Of a DNA stretch of 64,000 nt, positions 52,926 to 60,908 are shown piece by piece (within the stretch, counting starts at the first letter, position 1; each line of letters begins with the position of its first letter). Origin of the DNA: JAHJQQ01 sp032907525. Lineage in GTDB: Bacteria; Pseudomonadota; Gammaproteobacteria; Thiohalobacterales; Thiohalobacteraceae. The position numbers and the translations under genes are program-made. Below the pieces are notes generated by a model. It made no database searches, had not been told where the DNA came from, and saw nothing but the letters and a program-made list of their open reading frames with translations. The stretch covers positions 4,039-68,038 of the forward strand of contig JAJJPM010000021.1 of the NCBI GenBank assembly GCA_032907525.1. The letters run 5' to 3'.

Positions 52926-54752
52926 TCAGCCGCTCTCCAGGCAGTGCTCCGCGATGGCGTCGAGGAAATCCGCACCGTACTTCTCGAGCTTGTGCTGGCC
53001 CACGCCGACCACGCCGAGCAGCGCGTCGGCGTCGAGCGGCTTATCGCGCGCCATCTGCGCCAGAGTGGCGTCGCCGAAGACGATGTAGGGCGGCACACCC
53101 TGAGCATCGGCGAGACGCTTGCGCAGCGCGCGCAGCCGGTCGAACAGCGCCTCATCGTACGGACCGCCCTGCGCGCCCTCACCGCGCGGCCGCTTCTTCT
53201 TCGGCCGTTCGCGTACGCGCGGCCGGGCGAGTTCCAGCGTGACCTCGCCGCGCAGCAGCGGCCGCGCCGCATCGGTGAGCCTGAGAACCGAATAATTGGC
53301 GATGTCCTGGATCAGATAGCCGTGGTGTATGAGCTGGCGCAGCAGCGAGGTCCATTCCTGCTCGCCCATGTCGGCGCCGATGCCGTAGGTGGACAGCCGC
53401 TGATGGCCGAGCGTACGGACGCGTTCGTTGTCGGCGCCGCGCAGCACATCGACCACATGGCCGACACCGAAGCGCTGCCCCACGCGATAGACGCAGGACA
53501 GCGCCTTGCGCGCAGCTTCGGTGGCGTCGAAGCGCTCGGGCGGGTCGAGGCACACGTCGCAGTTGCCGCAGCCCTGGTCGAGGCGTTCGCCGAAGTAGTT
53601 GAGCAGGACCCGGCGGCGGCAGGTGAGACTCTCCGCCAGGCCGACCATGGCATTGAGCTTGTGCAGCTCGACGCGCCGCTGGGCGTCGTTGTCGCCGTTC
53701 TCGATCAGCCGCCGCGCGGTGGCGACATCCTGCGCCCCGTACAGCAGCAGCGCTTCCGACGGCAGCCCGTCGCGGCCCGCACGGCCGGTCTCCTGATAAT
53801 AGCCTTCGATGTTCTTGGGCAGATCGAAGTGCACCACGAAGCGCACGTTGGGCTTGTCGATGCCCATGCCGAAGGCGACGGTGGCAACCACGATCTGCAG
53901 CTCGTCGCGCAGGAAATCCTCCTGCACCCGCGCGCGTTGCGCGCCCGGCAGTCCGGCGTGATAGGCGGCCGCATCCAGACCCTGTGCCGACAGTTTCTCG
54001 GCGATCTCCTCGACGCGCCTGCGGCTCAGCGCGTAGACGATGCCGGATTCGTCGCGGTGATTCTCCAGAAAGCGCAGCAGCTGATCGAAGGGCTTGTGCT
54101 TCTCGAGCACGCGATAGCGGATGTTCGGCCGATCGAAGCCGGTGATGTGGCGCCGCGCCTGGTCGAGCCGCAGGACGCGCACGATGTCCTCGCGCGTCTG
54201 CGCGTCCGCGGTCGCCGTCAGAGCGATGCGCGGCACATGCGGGAAGCGCTCGGGCAGCACGCTCAGCTGCTGGTATTCCGGTCTGAAATCGTGCCCCCAC
54301 TGCGACACGCAGTGCGCCTCGTCGATCGCGAACAGCGCGATATCGACATCCTCCAGCCGCCCGAGGAAGCCGTCGCTCAGCAGCCGCTCCGGACTGATGT
54401 ACAGCAGATCCAGCTCATGGGCGTGCAGCCGTGCCAGCACCTGCCGCGCCTCGTCGGACCCGAGCGACGAATTGTAGAAGGCCGCCGCCACGCCGTTGGC
54501 GCGCAGCGCGTCGACCTGGTCCTTCATCAGCGAGATCAGCGGGGACACCACGATGCCGACGCCCGGCCGGTGCAGTGCCGGGATCTGGTAGCAGAGCGAC
54601 TTGCCGCCGCCGGTGGGCATGAGCACGAAGGCGTCGCGCCCGGCGACGAGATCCTCGATGATGTCCTGCTGATGCGGACGGAAACTGGGATAGCCGAACA
54701 CCCGCTCCAGCGTGGCGTGGATGTCGGCGGCGGCGCGCGGAGAGTGATCCAT
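52926..54752 (-). CDS. recQ: ATP-dependent DNA helicase RecQ
   Basis: This 608-residue protein has the RecQ layout. The helicase core has motif 0/I (YPSFRPHQQDIIEDL; MPTGGGKSLCYQIPAL), the Walker B box with FAIDEAHCVSQWGHDFRPEY, and motif VI (GYYQETGRAGRDGLPSE). A RecQ zinc-binding domain (cysteines in SLTCRRR and DQGCGNCDVC), a winged helix (about 420-500), and a C-terminal HRDC domain (FDRLRALRKRLADAQGVPPY) follow. It unwinds DNA in recombinational repair. The ATG at 54752 was chosen over an upstream start. Both flanks are composite repeats of the same family. Confidence 0.96.
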   Translation of the reverse strand: MDHSPRAAADIHATLERVFGYPSFRPHQQDIIEDLVAGRDAFVLMPTGGGKSLCYQIPALHRPGVGIVVSPLISLMKDQVDALRANGVAAAFYNSSLGSDEARQVLARLHAHELDLLYISPERLLSDGFLGRLEDVDIALFAIDEAHCVSQWGHDFRPEYQQLSVLPERFPHVPRIALTATADAQTREDIVRVLRLDQARRHITGFDRPNIRYRVLEKHKPFDQLLRFLENHRDESGIVYALSRRRVEEIAEKLSAQGLDAAAYHAGLPGAQRARVQEDFLRDELQIVVATVAFGMGIDKPNVRFVVHFDLPKNIEGYYQETGRAGRDGLPSEALLLYGAQDVATARRLIENGDNDAQRRVELHKLNAMVGLAESLTCRRRVLLNYFGERLDQGCGNCDVCLDPPERFDATEAARKALSCVYRVGQRFGVGHVVDVLRGADNERVRTLGHQRLSTYGIGADMGEQEWTSLLRQLIHHGYLIQDIANYSVLRLTDAARPLLRGEVTLELARPRVRERPKKKRPRGEGAQGGPYDEALFDRLRALRKRLADAQGVPPYIVFGDATLAQMARDKPLDADALLGVVGVGQHKLEKYGADFLDAIAEHCLESG

Positions 54753-54795
54753 GGCGCGGATTCTACCGGAAGTCGATGCGGGCGCGGACAAGCTT

Positions 54796-55050
54796 TGCCA
54801 CGGAAAACGGACAAAACCCGTTCAGCCACGGAAGACACGGAAAGCACTGACAAAACCCTTTGGCCACGAAATCCACGAAACCCGCGAAAGATACGAAGGG
54901 AAAGCCGTATCTCGGGAACGAGTGTTTGCAGCCCTCTACATGTCCGTGCTTTCCGTGCTTTCCGTGGCAGGGTTTACGTCTTCAATGATTTTCGTGGGTT
55001 TCGTGGATTTCGTGGCTAAAAAGGGTTTCGTCCGTGTTTTCCGTGGCTGG
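54796..55050. repeat. CCACGAAA-class composite repeat, copy B (between recQ and the next gene)
   Basis: Two shells are visible. The outer shell pairs CCACGGAAAACGGACAAAACCC-like units (from 54796) with GGGTTTCGTCCGTGTTTTCC (to 55050). The core (54863-55016) opens with GCCACGAAATCCACGAAACC and closes with GTTTCGTGGATTTCGTGGC. The interior (GGGAAAGCCGTATCTCGGGA, TACATGTCCGTGCTTTCCGT, TCTTCAATGATTTTCGTGGG) is shared with the copy at 56170-56314 at high identity and with 52736-52890 more loosely. Confidence 0.85.
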
Positions 55051-55070
55051 CGTTTCAGCCGCCCGCCCCG

Positions 55071-56042
55071 CTACTCGCGGTAATACGGGATCAGCGTCGC
55101 ATCCACGGCATATTCGTCCTCTTCCGGCTCCGCGGGGATGTCGGTGGCGCCCCGCAGCCGGGCCTCGACGCGGGCGGCGGTGAGACGATCCTCGTCGAGC
55201 ACCACGGGATACAGGCGATGACACTGGGCGAACTCGCCGGCGCGGCGGCAGGCGGCGGCCTCGAGCTGCGCCCGCAGCGGGTCGGCGAGATCCTGCAGCT
55301 GCAGCAGCCAGGGCGCCTGCCAGTCGAGGAAGGCATCGATCAGGCGCTGCTGAGCCCGTTCGGTCCACTCGGCACGCAGCAGCAGATTCGGAAAGGCCGA
55401 ACGCTGCAGATAGCGGCCGTGCAGCGCGTGATCGATGCATACGCCGTCCAGCCCTACGCCGGCACCGTCGCGTTCACGCCGGAACCATTGTGCCGCCGGC
55501 CGCGGGCCGGCCGCCGCATTCACCAGCTCCTGCAGCCGCTCGCCCGCGCAGCGCTCACCGCCGCCCGCATCGCGCGGCTGGAATGCCGCCTTGGCACGTT
55601 CGCCCGGCCGCCACATCAGCGGGCTCGGCAGTTCGCGCGCATCCTCGTCGACGGCGACGCCCAGGAGTGCCAACGGGTAGCCCTGCGTATCCAGCAGCCA
55701 GAGTTCGTAGACGTCGCGCAGGGGAAACGGCAGGGCATCCAGCCCGCTCTTGACCGCCTCGAGGAGGTGCAGACCGATGGCGTCGAGGCGCTCGTGGTCG
55801 ACCACGTTGCGCACCGGAGCGCGCTTGAGGCCCTCCTGTGCCGACCAGTCGCCGTATTTGATGTCCGGCAGCGCGACGTCGCGTTCTGAACCGTCACTGA
55901 GCCGCGCGAGTTCGTGCTCGCCGTGGATGTACAAGGCCCAGTGGACACCGTCGCTGCTGACGGCGTCCGCGTCCTCCGTCTCCACGACACTCAGGATGCC
56001 GCGGAAGGGATTGACCAGACGTTGACTGTAGCGCCTCACCAT
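55071..56042 (-). CDS. conserved-looking protein of unknown function
   Basis: I do not recognise this 323-residue protein. It has no signal peptide or membrane helix. The first part (RLVNPFRGILSVVETEDADA; HWALYIHGEHELARLSDG) looks like a compact beta domain. The middle (YELWLLDTQGYPLALLGVAV) repeats that style, and the C-terminal third is helical and charged (AEWTERAQQRLIDAFLDWQA). It ends in an acidic tail (PAEPEEDEYAVDATLIPYYR). The ATG at 56042 is preferred: the frame stays open 72 codons upstream, but those codons are the repeat at 56140-56314. It lies between recQ and the deacetylase gene on the same strand, each gap filled by a repeat. Confidence 0.7.
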   Translation of the reverse strand: MVRRYSQRLVNPFRGILSVVETEDADAVSSDGVHWALYIHGEHELARLSDGSERDVALPDIKYGDWSAQEGLKRAPVRNVVDHERLDAIGLHLLEAVKSGLDALPFPLRDVYELWLLDTQGYPLALLGVAVDEDARELPSPLMWRPGERAKAAFQPRDAGGGERCAGERLQELVNAAAGPRPAAQWFRRERDGAGVGLDGVCIDHALHGRYLQRSAFPNLLLRAEWTERAQQRLIDAFLDWQAPWLLQLQDLADPLRAQLEAAACRRAGEFAQCHRLYPVVLDEDRLTAARVEARLRGATDIPAEPEEDEYAVDATLIPYYRE

Positions 56043-56139
56043 CGCGTCGGCCCGCACGGACTCGTGCCTCAAGCCTCGCAAAACCGCACGCGGCTGTCCA
56101 GTCCCGCGCGACGATGGAAGCGCCACGAAGTCCGAAGCC

Positions 56140-56314
56140 AGCCACGGAAGATTTGGACAAAACCCTTTTGCCACGAAATCCACGAAACCCGCGAAAGGCA
56201 TGAGGGGAAAGCCGTATCCCGGGAACGAGGTTTTGCAACCCCATATATGTCCGTGCATTCCGTGGCCGGGTTTTCATCTTCAATGATTTTCGTGGGTTTC
56301 GTGGATTTCGTGGC
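56140..56314. repeat. CCACGAAA-class composite repeat, copy C (before the deacetylase gene)
   Basis: The core (56170-56314) opens with GCCACGAAATCCACGAAACC and closes with GTTTCGTGGATTTCGTGGC. The interior (GGGGAAAGCCGTATCCCGGG, ATATGTCCGTGCATTCCGTG, TCTTCAATGATTTTCGTGGG) matches the copy at 54863-55016 closely. An outer left unit (GCCACGGAAGATTTGGAC) is present from 56140, but no outer right unit follows, so this copy is less complete. Confidence 0.85.
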
Positions 56315-56327
56315 GCATCCCCCCGAC

Positions 56328-57227
56328 TCATCCCAGCAGCGCGTCGAGGTGCGCGGCGACGCAGCGCCCGAGCGCCGCCGGCGCATAGCCGCCTTCGAGC
56401 ACCGAGACGATGCGTCCCTGCGCGTGGCGTTCGGCGCATTCACGCAACCGGTGCGTCATCCAGGCGAAATCCCGTTCGTGCAGCAGCAGATCGGCCATGT
56501 CGTCCTCCGCGTGCGCGTCGAAGCCGGCGGAGATCATGACGAGTTCGGGGCGGAACTCATCGAGGCGCGGCAGCCACCGGGCGGTCACCTCCTCGCGCAG
56601 ACGGGCCCCGTCGCCGCTGGCCGGCAGCCGGATGTGCACGGCGCGGGCGTCGTCATGCTCCGGCAGGGCGTAGGGGTAGAACGGATACTGGAACAGCGAA
56701 CACTGCAGCACCTCGGGCATACCGCCCAGGATCGCGTCGGTGCCGTTGCCGAAATGGGCGTCGAAATCGACGACAGCGACGCGCGTCAGGCCGTGGCCGT
56801 GCAATGCGTGGAGGGCACCGACGGCGAGATTGTTGAACACGCAGAAGCCCATGCCGCAGTCGCGTTCCGCATGGTGACCCGGGGGGCGCACGCTGCAGAA
56901 CGCCGAGGTGCTTCGCCCTGACAGCACCAGGTCGACGGCCAGCACCGCCGCGCCCGCCGCGCGCAGAGCTGCATTCAGCAGCTGCTGCCCGACCTCGGCG
57001 CCATCGACGGCCAAACCATCGAACACGCGGTCCACATAATCGGCCGCATGCGCCCGGCAGAGCTGTTCGCGCGTCGCCAGCGGCGCATCGCAGTGGCGCA
57101 GCGCGAGATCCAGGCCGGTCGACAGCAGCTGATCCTGGATGGCGCCGAGACGCGCCGGCACGTCCGGATGCTCCGCGCCGGCCGCATAGGCGGCGCAGTC
57201 GGGATGGGAAATGAAGGCGATGGTCAT
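56328..57227 (-). CDS. histone-deacetylase-superfamily protein (AcuC/acetylpolyamine amidohydrolase type)
   Basis: This 299-residue protein has the HDAC-fold active site: the histidine pair in RPPGHHAERDCGMGFCVFNN, zinc ligands in VVDFDAHFGNGT and ISAGFDAHAEDD, and the C-terminal VSVLEGGYAPAALG. Bacterial members deacetylate polyamines or proteins; AcuC removes acetyl groups from acetyl-CoA synthetase. The gene is divergent from a PatZ-like acetyltransferase 103 bases away, and acs is in the same window, so a role in reversing protein acetylation is attractive. Direct evidence of the substrate is absent. The ATG at 57227 gives the typical start (MTIAFISHPD). Confidence 0.9.
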   Translation of the reverse strand: MTIAFISHPDCAAYAAGAEHPDVPARLGAIQDQLLSTGLDLALRHCDAPLATREQLCRAHAADYVDRVFDGLAVDGAEVGQQLLNAALRAAGAAVLAVDLVLSGRSTSAFCSVRPPGHHAERDCGMGFCVFNNLAVGALHALHGHGLTRVAVVDFDAHFGNGTDAILGGMPEVLQCSLFQYPFYPYALPEHDDARAVHIRLPASGDGARLREEVTARWLPRLDEFRPELVMISAGFDAHAEDDMADLLLHERDFAWMTHRLRECAERHAQGRIVSVLEGGYAPAALGRCVAAHLDALLG

Positions 57228-57330
57228 ACGGATACCGGTGAAAGCGTCACACAGCGACGCGGCGCGCGGGCGGCGATCGGCGATTTGAGGTAGGCTGGTC
57301 TCATGGTAACAGGCAGCACAGGATGCGCAT

Positions 57331-60009
57331 ATGGGTCCCCATTTTCTCGATCGCCTGTTCGCGCCGCGCGCTATCGCGGTGTTCGGCGCCAATGAGCGGC
57401 CGGAGGCCGTCGGCGGCAGGGTGTTCGAAAACCTCTGCGAGAGCGGTTTCGCCGGTGGTCTGTATCCGATCAATCCCAAGCACAAGAAGGTCCGCGGCCG
57501 CGTCTGCCATCCGGATATCGCGTCGGTGGGGCAGCCGGTCGACCTCGCCGTCGTCGCCACGCCGGCCGGCACCGTGCCGGACATCCTGCAGGCCTGCGGC
57601 GAACACGGCGTGCGCGCCGCCATCGTCATGTCGGCCGGCTTCGGCGAGGGCGACGGCCGCGGCGCGGCCCTGGAGAAGAGCATCGTCGACATCGCCCGAC
57701 GCCATGGCATCCGCCTGCTGGGACCCAACTGCCTGGGGCTGATCCGGCCGTCGGCGCGCATGAACGCGACCTTCAGCAAGAACACCGCCCTGCCCGGCAA
57801 CCTGGCGCTGGTCTCCCAGTCCGGTGCGCTGTGTACCGCCATCCTCGATTGGGCGACCGATCTCGAGATCGGCTTCTCCGCCATGGTGTCGCTCGGCAGC
57901 GCGGCGGACGTCGGCTTCGGCGACATCCTCGACTTCCTCGCCCAGGATCCCGAGACACACAGTATCCTGCTCTACGTCGAGGGTGTGCGCGATGCGCGCC
58001 GCTTCATGAGCGGATTGCGCATCGCCGCGCGCATGAAGCCCGTCATCGTCATCAAGTCGGGCCGGCACGAGGCCGGCTCACGCGCCGCCACCACCCATTC
58101 CGGCGCCATGATCGGCGCCGACGACGTGTTCGATGCCGCCCTGCAGCGCGCCGGCGCGATCCGCGTGATGACGATCGAGCAGCTGTTCGCCGCCGCCAAT
58201 CTGCTGTCCACGCCGCACCGCGTGCACGGGCGACGGCTGGCGATCATCACCAACGGCGGCGGGCCGGCGGTGATGGCGGTGGACCGCGCCATCGACCTCG
58301 GCCTGGAGCTCGCCACGCTGTCGCGCGAGACGATCGGGACGCTGGACAAGGCCCTGCCGGCGCACTGGTCGCACGCCAACCCGATCGACGTGCTCGGCGA
58401 CGCCGGGCCGCTGCGCTACGCCGATGCGGTGCTCGCCTGCCGCCGTGATCCCGACGTCGACGGCATCCTCGCCATCCTCACCCCGCAGGCCATGACCGAC
58501 GCCACCGCCTGCGCCGAGGCGGTCATCGGCGCACACGACAGCGACCGGAAACCACTGCTCGCCTGCTGGATGGGCGCCGCACAGGTCGCCGAAGCGAACC
58601 GCGCCTTCCTGCGTCATCAGATCCCCGCCTTCGACAACCCCGAATCGGCGGTCGAGGCCTTCGCCTATCTGGCCAGCTACTACCGCAGCCAGCAGCAGCT
58701 CATGCAGGTGCCCGCGCCGCTGGCGCGCACCAGCGAGGCCAACGTCGAGGGCGCGCGGCTGATCATCGAAGGCGTGCTGGCCGAGCACCGCAGCATCCTC
58801 ACCACCGCTGAATCCAAGGCCCTGCTGCGCGCCTTCGGCATCCCCATGACGCAGGCCCTGGAGGCCGATACGGCCAACGCGGCGCTGGTGGCCGCCTCCT
58901 CGGTCGGTTTTCCGGTGGCGATCAAGATCAACTCACCCGACATCACCCACAAGTCCGACGTCAACGGCGTGCGCCTCAACGTCACCCATGCGCAGGCGGT
59001 GCGCAACACCTTCCAGGAACTGGTGAAGCAGGCACGCGACAAGTTCCCTGACGCCGACATCAAAGGCGTGACCGTGGAGCCCATGCACGCACCGGCGCAC
59101 GGCCGCGAGCTCCTGGTCGGCGTGGTGCACGACCCGGTGTTCGGACCGGCCATCACCTTCGGCGCCGGCGGGACCCAGGTGGAGGTACTGCGCGACCGCG
59201 CCGTCGCGCTGCCGCCGCTGAACTCGTTCCTGGCCGAGAGCATGATCGGCATGACGCGCTACGCACGGGCGCTGGGCGCGTTCCGCGGCATGCCGGCGAT
59301 CGACATGGGCGCCCTGGTGCAGGTCCTGCGGCGCGTGTCGGAGATGGTCTGCGAGCTGCCGCAGATCCGCTCGCTGGACATCAACCCCCTCATTGCCGAC
59401 GAACGCGGCGTGATGGCATTGGATGCGCGCATCGAGGTGCAGCATCCGCCGCAGTCGCTGGACCGCTACCGGCACATGGCGATCCACCCCTATCCGACGC
59501 ATCTCATAAGCAGGTGGCAGCTGGCCGACGGCACGGACGTCATCATCCGCCCGATACGCCCCGAGGACGCCGGCATCGAACAGGCCTTCGTGCACAGTCT
59601 GTCGCCGGAGTCGAAGTATTTCCGGTTCATGCAGGGTCTGAACGAACTCACCCAGGACATGCTCATCCGCTTCACGCAGATCGACTACCACCGCGAACTG
59701 GCGCTGGTGGCGACACTGGACGACGGCCCGCCCGAGACCGAGCTGGGCGTGGCGCGCTACATGATGAACCCCGACGGGAGGAGCTGCGAATTCGCGCTGG
59801 TGGTCGCCGACGCCTGGCAGCGCAAGGGCATCGGCTCGCGCCTGATGCTGGCGCTGATGGAGGCGGCGCGCGAGCGCGGCTTCGAGGTAATGAGCGGCGA
59901 GATCCTCGCCTACAACCATCACATGCTGGAGCTGGTGCGCAGCCTCGGTTTCGACATCCACACCAGCCCCGACGACAGCAGCATCAAGGTGGCGACCAAG
60001 TCGCTGTAG
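57331..60009 (+). CDS. PatZ-like protein lysine acetyltransferase (NDP-forming acyl-CoA synthetase domain plus GNAT domain)
   Basis: This 892-residue protein starts with a CoA-binding domain (FAPRAIAVFGANERPEAVGG), then succinyl-CoA-ligase-like and ATP-grasp domains (RLLGPNCLGLIRPSARMNAT; VAIKINSPDITHKSDVNGVR). A C-terminal GNAT domain occupies about residues 725-890 (IRPIRPEDAGIEQAFVHSLS; VVADAWQRKGIGSRLMLALM). This is the architecture of Pat/PatZ/YfiQ, which acetylates and inactivates acetyl-CoA synthetase. A histidine is present in TTHSGAMIGADD where active ADP-forming synthetases have theirs, so I cannot exclude residual synthetase activity. AGGA precedes the ATG. A deacetylase gene is divergent from it. 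Confidence 0.92.
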   Translation: MGPHFLDRLFAPRAIAVFGANERPEAVGGRVFENLCESGFAGGLYPINPKHKKVRGRVCHPDIASVGQPVDLAVVATPAGTVPDILQACGEHGVRAAIVMSAGFGEGDGRGAALEKSIVDIARRHGIRLLGPNCLGLIRPSARMNATFSKNTALPGNLALVSQSGALCTAILDWATDLEIGFSAMVSLGSAADVGFGDILDFLAQDPETHSILLYVEGVRDARRFMSGLRIAARMKPVIVIKSGRHEAGSRAATTHSGAMIGADDVFDAALQRAGAIRVMTIEQLFAAANLLSTPHRVHGRRLAIITNGGGPAVMAVDRAIDLGLELATLSRETIGTLDKALPAHWSHANPIDVLGDAGPLRYADAVLACRRDPDVDGILAILTPQAMTDATACAEAVIGAHDSDRKPLLACWMGAAQVAEANRAFLRHQIPAFDNPESAVEAFAYLASYYRSQQQLMQVPAPLARTSEANVEGARLIIEGVLAEHRSILTTAESKALLRAFGIPMTQALEADTANAALVAASSVGFPVAIKINSPDITHKSDVNGVRLNVTHAQAVRNTFQELVKQARDKFPDADIKGVTVEPMHAPAHGRELLVGVVHDPVFGPAITFGAGGTQVEVLRDRAVALPPLNSFLAESMIGMTRYARALGAFRGMPAIDMGALVQVLRRVSEMVCELPQIRSLDINPLIADERGVMALDARIEVQHPPQSLDRYRHMAIHPYPTHLISRWQLADGTDVIIRPIRPEDAGIEQAFVHSLSPESKYFRFMQGLNELTQDMLIRFTQIDYHRELALVATLDDGPPETELGVARYMMNPDGRSCEFALVVADAWQRKGIGSRLMLALMEAARERGFEVMSGEILAYNHHMLELVRSLGFDIHTSPDDSSIKVATKSL

Positions 60010-60437
60010 AACCGGGCACCGATCCGTGCGGCGCATTACCGCCTCTGCGCCCTCCAGGCCCGTTGGCTGACATCGGCATGCTCCGGCGGTCCCGTCCGCC
60101 GCGCAACCGACTTGCGGCGTTTAATCGGGGACACGGCGTAATTGGGGACAGACTCAAGTCTGTCCCCAATCCCCACCCAGTTCCCAGCCTGAAGCGGCTC
60201 CCAGCAAACCGCACATCCTATGGGCCAATTCCGGCAATCGTCGCATGGGCATCGCTCCCCATGATCGCGGAACCTCTGATAAAGTCCCCGGCATCGGCAT
60301 TGCCGTCCGCGGAACCACTGCGGGCCTCATCGTGGGTATCCCGCCCTGCGGGTCGGGGCATCCTCGCGATGACGGGTTGCACGGACCTTCCTCGAGAAAT
60401 GAACTCCAGCAACGGGGCAGAACCCCAAGGAGCCGCC
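60010..60437. other. intergenic region with a GGGGACAG hairpin
   Basis: No gene is supported in these 428 bases. The perfect hairpin at 60142-60171 is the main feature. A TATCCCGCCCTGCGGGTCGG motif near 60337-60356 forms a short stem, and nothing else stands out. The DsrE-like gene follows, with AAGGAG at 60427-60432. Confidence 0.5.
60142..60171. repeat. REP-like hairpin with GGGGACAG arms (copy 1)
   Basis: ATTGGGGACAGACT and AGTCTGTCCCCAAT are perfect 14-bp arms with a two-base loop. This GGGGACAG...CTGTCCCC pattern recurs at 61995-62018 and is common in REP-type intergenic elements of many proteobacteria. No REP-associated transposase is in the window. Confidence 0.8.
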
Positions 60438-60908
60438 ATGCGATTCTTGCTCACCTTGATGCTGCTGTCGACGGTCGCCTCCGCCCGGGCGGCGGACGAT
60501 GCGCCCTGGGGAGTCGGCAATGTCGTCGATATCGAATACGAACCGCACAAAGTCGTCTACGACGTCGCGGTCGCCGACGCCGCCGCCTTCGAGCGCGTAC
60601 TGGATCGCGCCAGCTATCTCAGCACGGTCTACAATGCCGATCCGTTCCGCGCCTCCATCGTGCTGGTGCTGCACGGCGACGAGCTGCCCTTCTTCGACAC
60701 GCGGAAATTCGCGCAGTACGAGGACCTGATGCGGCGTGCGCAGAGCCTGACGGTCGGCGGCACCATCGAGCTGCGCATGTGCCGCATCGCGGCCGCCGCG
60801 CACGGCATGCAGCCGGAACACATCCACGGCTTCGTGCAGATCATACCCATGGCCGACGCGGAGATCGTGCGGCTGCAGCAGGAGGAAGGCTATGTCTACA
60901 TGCGTTGA
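60438..60908 (+). CDS. exported DsrE-like protein
   Basis: This 156-residue protein has a signal peptide (MRFLLTLMLLSTVASARAA) and a body resembling the DsrE/DsrF-like fold: KVVYDVAVADAAAFERVLDR, ASIVLVLHGDELPFFDTRKF, IELRMCRIAAAAHGM, and a late FVQIIPMADAEIVRLQQEEG. Periplasmic DsrE-like proteins are widespread in sulfur-oxidising and other proteobacteria, mostly without assigned function. One cysteine (in RMCRIAA) sits where family members often keep one. AAGGAG precedes the ATG. Its end overlaps the metallo-beta-lactamase-fold gene by 17 bases, so the two are translated together. Confidence 0.8.
   Translation: MRFLLTLMLLSTVASARAADDAPWGVGNVVDIEYEPHKVVYDVAVADAAAFERVLDRASYLSTVYNADPFRASIVLVLHGDELPFFDTRKFAQYEDLMRRAQSLTVGGTIELRMCRIAAAAHGMQPEHIHGFVQIIPMADAEIVRLQQEEGYVYMR

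Noticed and set aside
52736..56314. CRISPR array
   Set aside because: The repeated units are inverted, of unequal spacing, and lie in separate gaps between genes. There are no regular spacers and no cas genes.
59514..60908. 464-codon frame running from within the acetyltransferase gene into the DsrE-like gene
   Set aside because: The first two thirds are out of frame with the acetyltransferase and cross a REP hairpin; the signal peptide and ribosome binding site mark the real start at 60438.
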